From Serinus canaria (taxonomy: Eukaryota; Chordata; Aves; Passeriformes; Fringillidae), in the NCBI RefSeq assembly GCF_022539315.1, contig NC_066316.1, positions 64,213,994 through 64,277,993 on the forward strand: DNA of 64,000 nt, in the 5' to 3' direction. The notes under the pieces were generated by a model. The model saw only the letters and a list, made by a program, of their open reading frames with translations. It ran no database searches and was not told the DNA's origin. Shown here piece after piece: positions 51,301 to 59,718 of the stretch (positions within the stretch are counted from its first letter, which is position 1; each line of letters starts with the position of its first letter). The translations under genes were made by a program, and so were the position numbers.

Positions 51301-54300
51301 GTAGACTACCTGCTGTTTGCTGCATTTATCTTGTATGAGAAACAGGCCTACGAGCAGCCACCAGAACTGTTTTGGAACTGTTTACCCTAAATGTTTTCTG
51401 CATTAAGTGGTTTGCTTCTCAGTGGCAGGGAGTTTTCTGAATTTAGCTGGTTTCCTACTCCTTGCTTTTGCTCAATTTAGAGCTTTGAGGAAGCAGCCAC
51501 TGGCCCAAAATTAGCAAGCATCATCCAGGGTGTCCTCACCTGCCTTTCAGTGTGTTATTTCTCTGTTCACACTGAAGCAAGAAGCTGTTCAAAGAGGAAA
51601 CTATGTAGAAAGGCAAACAAATTTTAAAAAACCCAAACCAAACCAAACAAGCAAAACCAAAACCAAACCAAAAAAAAGCCCCAAAATCAAAAACCAGAAC
51701 AAAACCCAGAAACACACACACCATACCCTGATCAACCCAGAGTTTTATGCAGCTGTTTCTCAAGTAACTGTTCCCAGGTTCAGCCTCACCTAAAGCATGG
51801 CCTCATGAATGTTTGTGGAGTGGAGAATGTGTCTTGAAATACTTGAGAGTGGGTGTCATCAATTGGGCTCTACAACTAAAGTCTGAAAATTACAAATTAT
51901 CTATTTGAAACAGAAAAAAAAAACAGCTCTCTGAAATATCTGAAAATAAAATGACAGCTGTGTGTAACTATCTACTATACTCTGGGGATCTATGTACAAT
52001 ACCTTAACCTAGCATAAAAGTATGCACAAAAATTAAGCCAGCTGAGGCTATTTCTGTTCTGCTGACTCAAATGCCTTCTCTGCAAGTAAAAACAATCATG
52101 TTGTTCTCATTCATATTGTTTTATGTAATTACATTGTGTAATCTCCTCAGAATATGTACAGGTTATTTGAAGGTTATTAAACTATCTATATCATTTAATA
52201 TTAACTGAATTTTCAGCTGCAAATCAAGGTAAAATCTCATAGTTGCTTTTGAAGAGAAAATACTTATCTGAAGTAAAAATTAGGTCTGTCTTCCAGGCTT
52301 GACCTGATTTAGATTCAATTTAATTGAAACGTTTTTCTCAGAGTTTGATTGGAATTTCCTTTCTTTTTTTCACTAAATTTGTTAAATTTCCTGAATCTGT
52401 TCTGATACTTGATGAGAGTATCTGCATGAGAGCTGAATACGTGAGAGACATATTTTAGTACTTTCCTTTGAAACTATATTTAGCATCATGAGCATGTTGT
52501 TAGTTTAAAGGAGACACAATAACTTGAAATTGTCATGTCTTCAAAACTTGTTTTTTGTTATTGCAGTTATTTGCAGTTATATGCAGTTATTTGTACAATT
52601 TGTCTCTCAGTTAGCTTATTTCACTTCTCTCCTTTAATGCTTTTCCACTAGACATTTCAAATTTCTTCTTAGTTTTTTTTTCAAATGTTTATTAGTTGTT
52701 ACATTAGATATCCTAATATCCAAGTGTTATTCCTTTTATTTTGCAGCTCATTTCATCTCTAATGGTACTAAGTAGCTTTTGTGGAAAGGAGTTAGTTACC
52801 AATTCTTCAGTGTTCTTGGGTATCTTCTGTTCCAGTATGTTCCACATGAACTGAGGAAGATGCTGTGGATTTGAATGCCTTATTTTTAGTCTGACTTACA
52901 AGTGGCCCTTTTCAAAAATGCAGTAGTGCACACACAGGAAGGATGTTAAGTTTTTAGAATGTTCCCTAAATTATTAGCCGCTGGTGCAAAAGTTATGTTT
53001 ATTGGAGCTTTTTTGTTTCTTTTGTTTCTTAACTATTTAAGTGGAAGGAGAACATAGAAATTAGTTTCCTTCAAGGTGGTAAGAAAGTCATCCTCTGTTT
53101 TTACTCCCTGAACTCTCTTTTGTACTTACCAAAATGTGACTATTCACTCATCATTTAACACTGGATCAGGCTAAAGGGGATATTCTTCTTTTCTATAAAG
53201 TTTAGAAGAAATGGAAGAAAAGTATAAAAACAGAGAATCAAGACCAGAAGACTTGCAGCTTATCTCAGAACTGAAAGACCTAATTGCAGAACGGGACCAA
53301 CTCATAAAGAAATTGATTGTAAGACTTCTATGCTCTCTTGGTGTAATATGTTGACACATACAAAAGTTAATCTGATTCAAAGTGTTTGAAATGTTTTTGA
53401 AGAACCAATCCTGCTAGCATGTTACTCATATTCTTTGACACATTATTCCTCTGGTTTCAATGGCTCATAATAGTAAAACTAATTAGATACAGAGTGTTTC
53501 CCAAAATCAAGCATAATACATAATAACAAGAAGTATTTTGGTACATCCTTTATCAGATGTCTCCTGCCTCCAATCTTGGGACAAGGCAGCCATGTAAGCC
53601 ATATAAGAAGTAGTTTCTTTTGTAAGGCTTCTAAGACCACTGAGCTTCCCAAATTCAGGCACAGCACCCTGGCTTGGGTTAGTCTGATTAGATCCCAATT
53701 AAGAAGCAAGAAGGAATGAGGAAATCAAAATTGAGTAAATATCAGAATTTAACTATGCTGAGTCTTTTACAATACATAATCCATTAAGCTGTGCTCACTC
53801 TCAGGACCACGGAACTGCATAAATAGAAATTATTTAGAAAATTCTATATAATAGTATATAAACATGAAATGCAATTTTTAGAATTATCAATTTATTTTAA
53901 AATGTAATCATAAATTCATTTGAGACCATTTTACAGTCAGATTTGGCCACTAACTGATTGAAAATGCATAAAAAGGAGTTTCTATCTGTTGTTCTTTTTA
54001 GGAGGACAAAAAGTTCTATCAGCTGGAGCTAGTAAACAGGGAGACTAACTACAACAAAATGTTTAATGCAAGCCCTAATGTTGGTGTTATTAATCCATTG
54101 GTGAAGGTATGTTCCATGGACTTCATTGCTAAAGTGAAGAAAAAGAAATCTAAAGATATAGTAAAAAGAAAAGATGTATTTCTATGTGTGTGTGCCTGCA
54201 TCTATACATAAATCACTCTTAACAGACATGTTCAAAACAAGGAACATAGTTTTCCATTTGTCTGTTTATTTTTGTGGAGGTTTGTTACTTTTGTGTTCTT

Positions 54301-57300
54301 GAGAGCTCCACTGATGCCGTTGCCCTGGTTTACATTACATATGTGACATAAAACACAAGTGCTTATCACAAATCTGCAAATTTAAAATGGAAAAGTGACA
54401 GAAAGGCAATAGAGGGCAGAACTGTATCATGCAAGAGAGAGCAGTGACACCCCAACTGGTTTTAGTTTTGTAATTTTTCTTGGTTATTATGGGAAGTGCA
54501 AGGACACTTAGCACTTTTTGGGAAGTGCTCAGGGTGGAAGAGCATTAGAAAGACAGGGAGAAGGGACAGTAAAAGTAAGGGAATAAGGGTAAAAAGGAGA
54601 AGGGGAAGCGCATGAGAAGGGCATGGAATGAGTCTGAAAGGGCAAAGACATAGAGAAAGGTTGGAGAAGTGGAATGGCAAACCAGTATGGACAGTGGAGG
54701 CTGCAGAAGACTCCACTAGCCTTCTCAGTTATTGTCACCACCTATGCAAGTGAAAGCACTTCAGTAGCAACCTTTGCCAGTTCTCTCCATCCTGCTGAAT
54801 AGCAGCCAGGGAAGGCTCCTGTACACACAGACAAAGTAGCCTTCCTGCCAGTTCAAAAGCCAGCAGCATTCCTTCTTGAGGAATGTGAATGGACTGTGGT
54901 AGAGTACCTAAATAGGTGGTGTAAAAAGGTACCTCCTTAGCACCACTTCAGGAGTGAGTCCTCTGACATTTCCTTCCTCCTTGTGATAACCCATAGGTAA
55001 TTTCACTTGCATGGAAGGGGAAGAAAGCTGGAGAGACTGAAAAAGTTGGGAAGGTTCTGAAGCAGAGGCTAAAACCCAAGGGGCACAACCTGGGCGGCTC
55101 AGATGCTCAGGAGCTTCAGTGATTAAAGTTCAGGCTCCGATTATTTAAAAGGAATTTTGGCTCCATTATTTGAGATCAGGCTGTGGTTTTTAGCCACCCT
55201 TACTGCATTTCCACATCAGATCAGCATATTTCGCACTTCTGCACAAACTCTGCTGCAAAATGTCCATATTGTCCTATGATTTTCACAAGCCCAACAGCTC
55301 TCCCAAAGCTTATCTGGATGCCTACGTTTTATGCTAACTGCATTAAAGAACTAGTTTGGGCCCATTAGAGACACTGCCAGGACTTCCAGGTACAATTTCA
55401 TCAGTTATTTGAAAATGTTGGAAGTCTGAACCATCCATTTATAAAGATGTAAAATGTAACCATTTAGTATATAACATGTTTTGTGTGAAATCTGAAGTGT
55501 TTGGGAAAAGTACTTCAGCACCAGATTTCTATAGTGATAATTCACATATTTTTATAATATGCTTCTATCACTTAAAATGTTTAGACTTTAGAAGTGTCTT
55601 GTATGCTGGTACATTCTGATCTTTCATTTCATGAGTTGTGGACAATGTTACATTTTTTTGTCAAAGCACATACTGTATTATTGGAGAATGAATTACAAAG
55701 AAATTGAAAATCTCATTCTCTTTTCTTTAAAAATACAGAAGTTATGAGTTACTACAGGCTTTGCATATTAATGCAAAATTACAGCCATTGCAGTATGTGT
55801 TAGAGCTTCTCTAATTTCTGCAATGTTTACTATAGTATTACATTCTTACATCTAAAGTTTCTTAATACTTTGCATGAATTTCATGGAAACAATTCACACA
55901 ATTTTCTCTCCAGATTTGACTGCTTCAGAAGCATAGATTGTTTCATAGGGAATATTATATAAATCGTAGTATTTTTCTAAGCACTTATGTGGATGACATA
56001 CGTTTTCCAGAAATGAGCCACCTGTGGAGAACACATTTAACTACAGTTTGTTTAACATACAGTTTTAATTATAGCAGATACTGTCCTGCAAGTGTATTTT
56101 ACATACAGTTGGTTACTTTCACCAAACTATTTCTTCTTATTTGTTGTATCTTCAGCTACTACAGCAGACATGTATGGGAAAATCTTAGTTTAATACTTTG
56201 TAGCTGATGATCATTCACTGTGATGCTTAGAACCCACTTTTTTCTATTATAGCTTTCTGTTCAATTGTCAGGGTATTTTAGTTGTGTATTGACAAACACA
56301 CCCACAAGTATGTGTCTGCAGTTAGGATCATTTGCATCTGCCAGCACTGGAGAGATCACGCTCTGAAATCAAAGCTAGCAGAGAGCCTAAGAGAAGAAAG
56401 TGCAAACAAACAAACTTAGTCTCCAGCTGAACTTGTGCATCAAATAGAACAGCTCTCCTGTTTCAGGTGGAATTCTGCTGAAAAACATTATATCGAAGCA
56501 ACATGAGATTCCACTTGTCTTTCACTTATATTTAGTTCACATATATGTAGTTAGTAAGCCCTTAAGGGGTTTTTCTCCTAGCTGCGTTGTTAGGGTTGCA
56601 TATAAGTAATTGAAATAAATTATTTATTATATATTTAAATAATACATAATTCATTCTATTTTTGACCAAGGAAGTTTTTAATTTTTTTATTTTTATTTAT
56701 GCTCTTAGTATATTAAAAACTCCTATTTTTGGAAATAAGGCACTTTGAATTTTAGTATTTTTTTGTGGACATGAAAAATTTGATAGAAGTCAGAAAATAC
56801 CATGTCCTGTCAGACAGCCATTTAAAAGAAAAGTGATAAAATTATTTGAAACATCCTTCTGCATTAAAATATCTATAAAAATAGAGAGGTTCACTGATTC
56901 CCTTGTGTGATGTGTTCTGGAATGTAAAATAGTGAAATAAAAATAGATTTCCTAAAGATTTTGAGTCCCTTGAAATACTGTCAAGAGAAGTACAGAGTAT
57001 TGAAAAAACCATGTTCAGTTGTGCCATCTGGTGTCTAGAAGTGGCAGCTGTATTAACAACAAAGCCAGGCCTTTCCTTTGAGCAAGAAACTGGACTTCTG
57101 TACAGTAATATTTTTATCTTTAGCTGTATTGCTATAATGCTTTTCTGACTGAGAGGGTGTAATTGCTGTGAAAGAAGTGTAGGTGGTTTTCTAGATTTTA
57201 TGGTCCAGTTACCAAAATGTGCCTCAGTGATGGAGTGAAATGTGTTGGAAAGACCCATTTTTTATCATTTAAATTTGTTGTAATTGCATTTGATAGCAGA

Positions 57301-59718
57301 GCTGTTTCATGGATATGAAGAAAAGATTTAAGTAAATATGAAAGGTTTAACAGACTGAAAGGAAATTTTCCACAAGATTGTCAATCTCCAATGTTTAAAT
57401 AGAACCAATGTTTCAATATAACCCAAATGTTATATTGAAAGATCATATACTCATGCGATATAGTCATTGATTATTACACTAAATCATAATAATCTTCTCA
57501 TTTTGATTAGAAATTCGATTTTTTGGTGAAAATTTGTGATGTTCAGGTCAAAGCAAACAGAACACTACAATTGGAAAAAGAGCCCAATCTGTCCCAATTC
57601 CTCTCCTTCAAAAAAACCTCCAAGCCAGCCATCAATAAAACTTCTAAATTAGCCAATGTCCTCATCTGTCTTGGTGCAAGAAGCCTTCCTTACGTTTGTT
57701 ATTTTTAATGCAGCAAAAGAAGAAGAACGATAAATCAACAAACAGGTTTGTGAGTGTCCCCAATCTAAGTGCTCTGGAATCTAGCGGAGTGGTGGGCAAT
57801 GGACATCCAAACCGCCTGGACCCCATTCCTAACTCACCCATCCACGATATTGAGTTCAGCAGCAGCAAACCACTACCACAGCCAATGCCACCCAAAGAGC
57901 CCAAGACGTTTTTGAGGTGAGCACTGCCTCACCAATCTTTTTTTTTTTGCTTAACTTTGGAAAATTTTGCATTCCTTTTGAGCTGAGTCCCACTTGCTCT
58001 ATCAGCCTTTCAGAGGTACAAGTACTCTTACAGCGTTTTTAATTTTTACATTATAATTATAACCTCTTTATAGTATTCCTTTTTATTGTAGATCTTGTTG
58101 AAATGTGAAGTAGTCTCTCACTTTTTCCTAGCCTTGAACTTTGAAAACCTATATAAATACCTTAACAGAATTCATGTGCTTCCAATTGTTTACATATATG
58201 AACAATTGTTTTAGATGTTTGTGTTATTTACTGGTTTTCATTTAGGAATTGATACTAGCACGAAGGTTTTTTTATTTAATAATATATGATAACAATTTTT
58301 ATGTAAGAAAATTATTTTTCGTGCTAGGTGAATGTTTTGTGTTTCCTCTTTCCTCCCCTATATGGAATTGTTTCATAGGAGTAACCTTACTACAGCAACA
58401 GGAAATGTACAGGCTTGGGTGCTTAATGCTGAGCTTCCAGTAATCAAAACCAGCATTAAAGTCTCAAGTAATTCTCTCACAAAATAATCTACTGAATTGA
58501 ATAACTTAAAAATGGCATTTTAGAGGCAGGATTTTAATCTTTTATCTTGATATGCCAACATATTAAATGCACTGAAGTGCTGTACTTTGTATCAAGTAGG
58601 TGCCGATCCCTTACCTCTAAGTTGCCAACTTAAAGTGAAATGTAGAACCACAAATGTGGTTCCACAGCTGGTTGTTTGCTCTCTCCTTTGGTTTAATGCA
58701 AAAGATCACGTACCTGGCAATTGCTAAATATAAAGGGAAACAAATGATAGAATCTAAAATAGATAAGGGAAAACAATATTTTCCAAGAAAACCTTTTTTT
58801 TTTTAAAAAAAAAAAAAAGTACTGTTGCTATTTTTTTCCTGTGCATGTTATGTGCATGAATATGCCCAGGTATCTATAAACATGCATGTGCATGACCCCA
58901 TGGACTGTGATGCTGGAATTTTCACTCCAAATTGTTTTGTGCTCTGTATTATCCTATAGGAGAAATTATTTTTTTACCAATTTTTATTGATAAAGGAATT
59001 TGTGTAATTAAATTTAAATTATTCTTTCCTGCTCGTTTTGTGAGAATGTTAAGTTTTCAAAGAGGAGCCAAATGCTGTTTACAGCGCAGCAGTTTGTTTT
59101 TTCTAGTATCTTGGCATATTTTAAGTGTGTGCATGAACAATTGCAAGTGATATTTGTGATGGGTATTATTACAAAAGTGTGTATTTCTATTAAGTTGCCA
59201 GCCAGTCCTTGTGAGCACATGTCTACAAATATGATGTTCACATCATATTTTTCAAAACTAGCTTTACCACAGGAAAAGGATGCTAAAAGAGGACCTTCTA
59301 CAGTCATGCTTTTCCAAGAAAACTCTTTTTATTCTTCCTGAAAACTACAGCTCTTTATGAGATTTAAAATTATGTTTTCCAAAATATTACTTGCCCACCC
59401 TGTAATGTGGCTTCTGAACTGACTTGTGCTGCTGATGCTCTCCAATGGAGTGGATGATCACAGATTGTATACGTAGACATTAAATCACATCCTAAGGTAC
59501 ACTGATAATTAATCCATGGAAAAACAGACTGTGTTCCTTACTGAATATCCTGTGATTATTTTTTCTTCTCCAGACAGTTGTGCTTTTCACATAGTTGTAG
59601 GATAATTGTTGTCTGTTTTTCTTTTTGTGAATTTAGCCCTCCTCAGACTGATGCCTCACCAGTGGCTTCACCAGACCCACAACGCCAGGAGTGGTTTGCC
59701 CGATACTTTACGTTCTGA
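14452..59718 (+). CDS. FAM184A: FAM184A gene body, spliced coding exons 2-18 (5' exon outside window)
   Basis: The 17 exons join in frame to 1087 codons plus TGA and match recalled human FAM184A from the residue after its first exon to its C-terminus, so the full protein should be about 1140 residues. Seen: Glu/Lys/Gln/Leu-rich heptad-type sequence over most of the length, no signal peptide or membrane segment in the visible part, a Ser/Pro-rich linker from about residue 1050, and a conserved tail ending WFARYFTF. The family (FAM184A/B) is defined by long coiled coils; a structural or scaffolding role is inference, and no catalytic motif is visible. FAM184B is the paralogue to exclude, but the tail and the exon-by-exon similarity fit A. 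In human the neighbours are MAN1A1 upstream and ASF1A/MCM9 downstream; neither is visible here. Promoter and start codon lie outside the window. Confidence 0.96.
15547..16127 (+). mobile_element. Solo LTR of an avian endogenous retrovirus, probably ERVL type
   Basis: The text resembles a common bird LTR: TTTGGCT...GGTTAATTTTCT at the start, GTTATTGCTGAGCTGTGCTT near 15666, GGGATATTCCATA near 15786, CTGCCTGCCCATGGGAAGTG near 15920, TCTCAACCCACAAATTTTCC near 16009 and GGGTTAAGCTCCAACACA at the end. A TATA-like ATATAAATA lies near 15820. No internal retroviral genes flank it, so it is a recombination-derived solo LTR. Target-site duplications were not clear, so ends are approximate. Confidence 0.75.
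16600..17590 (-). mobile_element. CR1 LINE fragment, minus strand
   Basis: Begins with AGAATCATAGAACTATAGAA, the reverse complement of the CR1 octamer tail. It continues through TTGGAAGGGAC, CACAACCTCTGCGGGCAATC and GGTCCCCCCAAGAGCCTTCT to reverse-transcriptase-derived text such as CTGGTCCCAGCAGTGACCCC near 17538. About 1 kb, 5'-truncated, with broken frames. Confidence 0.9.
18027..18162 (+). CDS. FAM184A: FAM184A exon 3 (136 nt, phase 0-1)
   Basis: Encodes about residues 339-384: VLQKQLEDVKEEEMSLLSK followed by HKEVESELAAARERLQQQ. The acceptor is TTTCCTCTAG and the donor GTATGT follows the single base A of a split Ser codon. The frame stays open past the donor for 36 codons, but the next exon restores the family sequence only when splicing occurs at 18162. 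Confidence 0.95.
18163..21154 (+). other. FAM184A: FAM184A intron 3
   Basis: About 3 kb of AT-rich sequence. A somewhat GC-richer, repeat-like block at about 18730-19440 could not be assigned. No exon or RNA gene seen. Confidence 0.85.
21155..21336 (+). CDS. FAM184A: FAM184A exon 4 (182 nt, phase 1-0)
   Basis: Encodes about residues 384-444, beginning with the second part of the split Ser codon and HIGMLQATQMTQEV, through LSQLEEERNLLQSKTQSLDE, to ILALEK. The acceptor is GTTTTTAG. The donor AAG|GTTAAA is poor beyond the GT. Retention of the intron would add only eight codons before TGA at 21361. Confidence 0.94.
21337..21997 (+). other. FAM184A: FAM184A intron 4
   Basis: A short intron (661 nt). 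It begins with the weak donor GTTAAA and contains the 47-bp palindrome at 21533-21579. Confidence 0.9.
21533..21579. repeat. Near-perfect 47-bp palindrome
   Basis: The left arm 21533-21555 is the reverse complement of 21557-21579 apart from one T/T mismatch (21549 against 21563), around a single central A at 21556. The outer arms, TTAGAAGATTGTCCAA and TTGGACAATCTTCTAA, pair over 16 bp; the inner GCAGTC and GACTGC pair over 6. Pairing stops at the listed ends. Confidence 0.95.
21998..22195 (+). CDS. FAM184A: FAM184A exon 5 (198 nt, phase 0-0)
   Basis: Encodes about residues 445-510, KVNEARETQREYYEKEL to DKKKLQM, coiled coil throughout. It includes the strongly family-like segment AHSKTLEELAWKHHTAIEAA. 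The acceptor is CTTTATAG and the donor ATG|GTATGT. The exon is 66 codons with both ends in phase 0, so skipping would preserve the frame. Confidence 0.95.
22196..25517 (+). other. FAM184A: FAM184A intron 5
   Basis: AT-rich, no exon seen. Contains a repeated palindromic motif AAACTAGTTTAAATAG near 23267 and 23302, a 20-bp tandem duplication at 24631-24670 and a direct repeat of AGTTTCTAACATTTAT near 24794-24832. Confidence 0.85.
24631..24670. repeat. 20-bp tandem duplication
   Basis: Two adjacent copies of ATAGCATATTTCACTGAAAT differ at one base (C to T at the fifth position). Confidence 0.95.
25518..25640 (+). CDS. FAM184A: FAM184A exon 6 (123 nt, phase 0-0) with GC donor
   Basis: Encodes about residues 511-551: ELEQQFEKEKLHLEDDKNQL to KLTSANQE. 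The acceptor is TTTCTGAAG. The exon ends CAGGAG and is followed by GCAAGG, a GC 5' splice site that otherwise fits the U1 consensus. No GT donor lies close enough to keep the family sequence; the next GT, about 20 nt on, would add unrelated residues. Confidence 0.92.
25641..28654 (+). other. FAM184A: FAM184A intron 6 (GC-AG)
   Basis: Starts GCAAGG and ends TGTCACAG. It includes an extremely AT-rich stretch at about 26500-26700 made of TATATTA-like words. No other element recognised. Confidence 0.85.
28655..28816 (+). CDS. FAM184A: FAM184A exon 7 (162 nt, phase 0-0)
   Basis: Encodes about residues 552-605: VCRLQDLVRKSEQGLGTAEG to TDSLYSVE, aligning with the human segment containing HLQDMVRKSEQGLG. 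The acceptor is TGTCACAG and the donor GAG|GTAACC. An upstream ATG at 28595 in the same open frame belongs to intron 6 and is not needed. Confidence 0.95.
28817..30630 (+). other. FAM184A: FAM184A intron 7
   Basis: AT-rich, with a G/T low-complexity stretch at about 29000-29065 and a small hairpin (CCTAAGC, 5-nt loop, GCTTAGG) near 30269. Nothing else seen. Confidence 0.85.
30631..30756 (+). CDS. FAM184A: FAM184A exon 8 (126 nt; 3' boundary ambiguous)
   Basis: Encodes about residues 606-647: GELDQERQQHEAMIAAMREE to KWTENLRQ. The acceptor is TACTTGCAG. Two 3' ends give the same protein. Ending at 30756 uses a GT donor (CAA|GTATTA) and pairs with an exon 9 start at 30945. Ending at 30752 uses a GC donor (TCG|GCAAGT) and pairs with an exon 9 start at 30941. 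The canonical option is listed. Exon 8 is separated from exon 9 by only about 190 nt. Confidence 0.9.
30945..31091 (+). CDS. FAM184A: FAM184A exon 9 (147 nt; 5' boundary ambiguous)
   Basis: Encodes about residues 648-696: ECNKLREELRLQHEEDKKAA to KKVEDLLDQ, coiled coil. The acceptor region reads TTTTTAGACAG, with two AG choices 4 nt apart at 30940 and 30944. The distal one matches the GT donor of exon 8; the proximal one, directly after the pyrimidine tract, matches the GC donor. The donor is CAG|GTAACT. Confidence 0.9.
31612..31830. mobile_element. Probable endogenous-retrovirus LTR fragment
   Basis: A compositionally distinct block: TGTCGAGATAAGGCACGAAA at the left, then a GGGGAACAAAAGAGAGCACC segment, CTTTATTTTCTGACTCC and GGATTGGAGGGTGACAGTGC. 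It resembles LTR-like repeats I recall from songbird sequence. Orientation and family are uncertain and no internal genes are present. Confidence 0.4.
32990..33955 (-). mobile_element. CR1 LINE fragment, minus strand
   Basis: Starts with ATCACAGAATCACAGACTTG, the reverse complement of the CR1 tail, followed by TTAGACTGGAAGAGGTCTCA and later reverse-complemented reverse-transcriptase text (GGACCTTGCATTTG near 33672, CAGCTTGGTGTCACCCACAA near 33820). Strongly diverged. The right end is approximate. Confidence 0.8.
35158..35195. repeat. Pyrimidine/T-rich tract
   Basis: TTTTC-type repeats ending in T17 (35179-35195), low complexity. Confidence 0.9.
39180..39565. promoter_or_regulatory. Candidate intronic enhancer
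   Basis: A high-complexity block in intron 9 with clustered motif matches: TGACAGCTGTGA near 39210 (MEIS-like and E-box), GTAATTAATG near 39431 (homeodomain-like), TGAGTCATGATGACG at 39505 (AP-1/CRE-like) and TTTGCATATGC near 39547 (octamer-like). Enhancer function is inference; no conservation could be measured. Confidence 0.25.
41500..41885. promoter_or_regulatory. CpG-retaining candidate regulatory block
   Basis: About nine CpG sites occur in under 400 nt, in an intron where CpG is otherwise rare, within repeat-free complex sequence. A 77-codon open frame (41647-41880, +) lies inside but resembles no known protein and is not needed by the gene. A conserved noncoding element is the best guess. 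Confidence 0.25.
45525..45737 (+). CDS. FAM184A: FAM184A exon 10 (213 nt, phase 0-0) with GC donor
   Basis: Encodes about residues 697-767: ISLLKQNLEMQLSQSQSSLQ through EELEEEHQQRHKSLQEAH-type heptads to KEQEQK. The acceptor is GTGGGTTAG. The exon ends CAAAAG, followed by GCATGT. Nearby GT dinucleotides would break the frame (one creates an immediate TGA), so a GC donor is inferred from homology across the junction with exon 11. Confidence 0.92.
46269..46284. repeat. G-rich tract (G6-A-G9)
   Basis: An isolated run of 15 G with one A in an AT-rich intron. On the transcribed RNA it could fold into G-rich structure. Confidence 0.9.
46470..46496. repeat. T27 homopolymer
   Basis: Twenty-seven T in a row in intron 10, about 235 nt upstream of the exon 11 acceptor. 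No element body was recognised beside it. Confidence 0.95.
46733..46886 (+). CDS. FAM184A: FAM184A exon 11 (154 nt, phase 0-1)
   Basis: Encodes about residues 768-819: ELEERLQQKHSEELHALKET, then MEGFKLEMEQELQTLRFELE and DEGKAML. The acceptor is GATTTCATAG and the donor TAG|GTATAC, splitting an Ala codon after its first base. Coiled coil. Confidence 0.94.
46887..47295 (+). other. FAM184A: FAM184A intron 11
   Basis: 409 nt of AT-rich sequence, nothing recognised. Confidence 0.9.
47296..47423 (+). CDS. FAM184A: FAM184A exon 12 (128 nt, phase 1-0)
   Basis: Encodes about residues 819-861: ASLRSELNHQHAAAIDQLRH to ERSIELGRRQ, nearly identical to the recalled human segment. The acceptor is TAACCAG with a weak pyrimidine tract and the donor CAG|GTAGGA. 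Coiled coil. Confidence 0.94.
47424..49542 (+). other. FAM184A: FAM184A intron 12
   Basis: About 2.1 kb without a recognised element. A12 occurs near 48935. Confidence 0.85.
49543..49727 (+). CDS. FAM184A: FAM184A exon 13 (185 nt, phase 0-2)
   Basis: Encodes about residues 862-923: EKEFLCRISDLQDELRHRDH through HLHENISALTKELEFKGKEI to SNQQIR. This is one of the most conserved parts of the protein by recall. The acceptor is ACATCATAG and the donor CAG|GTATGA, splitting an Arg codon. Confidence 0.95.
49728..50215 (+). other. FAM184A: FAM184A intron 13
   Basis: 488 nt of AT-rich sequence, nothing recognised. Confidence 0.9.
50216..50362 (+). CDS. FAM184A: FAM184A exon 14 (147 nt, phase 2-2)
   Basis: Encodes about residues 923-972: MHEQDLSKKHEKELDVLTAD to NKTQELLKEINSALQIS. 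The acceptor is TTAAACAG and the donor TTC|GTAAGT, splitting a Ser codon. Coiled coil. Length is a multiple of three with equal phases, so skipping would keep frame. Confidence 0.95.
50363..53200 (+). other. FAM184A: FAM184A intron 14
   Basis: About 2.8 kb. Contains an A/C-rich low-complexity run at 51618-51720 and a short tandem TTGCAGTTAT-type repeat near 52560-52592. Confidence 0.85.
51618..51720. repeat. A/C-rich low-complexity (AAACC-like) run
   Basis: Irregular AAACC/CAAAACC units merging into a short (CA)n. The overlapping open frames on both strands are artefacts of this composition. Confidence 0.85.
53201..53318 (+). CDS. FAM184A: FAM184A exon 15 (118 nt, phase 2-0)
   Basis: Encodes about residues 972-1011: SLEEMEEKYKNRESRPEDLQ to RDQLIKKLI. 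The acceptor is TTTCTATAAAG and the donor ATT|GTAAGA. It forms the end of the continuous coiled coil and aligns with the human EEMEEKY...RESKPED segment. Confidence 0.94.
53319..54001 (+). other. FAM184A: FAM184A intron 15
   Basis: 683 nt, nothing recognised. Confidence 0.9.
54002..54106 (+). CDS. FAM184A: FAM184A exon 16 (105 nt, phase 0-0)
   Basis: Encodes about residues 1012-1046: EDKKFYQLELVNRETNYNKM then NASPNVGVINPLVK. The acceptor is TTCTTTTTAG and the donor AAG|GTATGT. Here the heptad pattern stops and the chain becomes less helical. Confidence 0.95.
54107..57713 (+). other. FAM184A: FAM184A intron 16
   Basis: About 3.6 kb. Purine-rich block at about 54530-54670, unassigned sequence to 57400, and a 12-bp-stem hairpin at 57411-57440. 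Confidence 0.85.
57411..57440. repeat. Perfect inverted repeat, 12-bp arms
   Basis: TTTCAATATAAC at 57411-57422 and GTTATATTGAAA at 57429-57440 are exact reverse complements around the 6-nt loop CCAAAT. Confidence 0.95.
57714..57916 (+). CDS. FAM184A: FAM184A exon 17 (203 nt, phase 0-2)
   Basis: Encodes about residues 1047-1114: QKKKNDKSTNRFVSVPNLSA, then GNGHPNRLDPIPNSPIHDIE and a Pro-rich stretch to PKTFL. This is a Ser/Pro/Asn-rich, probably disordered linker with a basic cluster at its start. The acceptor is TTTAATGCAG and the donor GAG|GTGAGC, splitting a Ser codon. The LDPIPNSP block matches human almost exactly. Confidence 0.96.
57917..59636 (+). other. FAM184A: FAM184A intron 17
   Basis: AT-rich, no exon seen. 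Contains T11A14 at 58794-58818 and the palindrome at 59227-59250. Confidence 0.85.
59227..59250. repeat. Perfect 24-bp palindrome, 11-bp arms
   Basis: AAATATGATGT and ACATCATATTT are exact reverse complements separated by TC. Confidence 0.95.
59637..59718 (+). CDS. FAM184A: FAM184A exon 18, terminal coding part (82 nt)
   Basis: Encodes the last residues, about 1114-1140: SPPQTDASPVASPDPQRQEW then FARYFTF and TGA at 59716-59718. The acceptor is GTGAATTTAG. The final DPQRQEWFARYFTF motif matches human as I recall it and fixes both the reading frame and the end of the gene. Confidence 0.96.

Noticed and set aside
56842..57258. 138-codon open frame on the minus strand in intron 16
   Set aside because: No recognisable family, no splice or start context, AT-rich surroundings; compatible with chance in a window this size.
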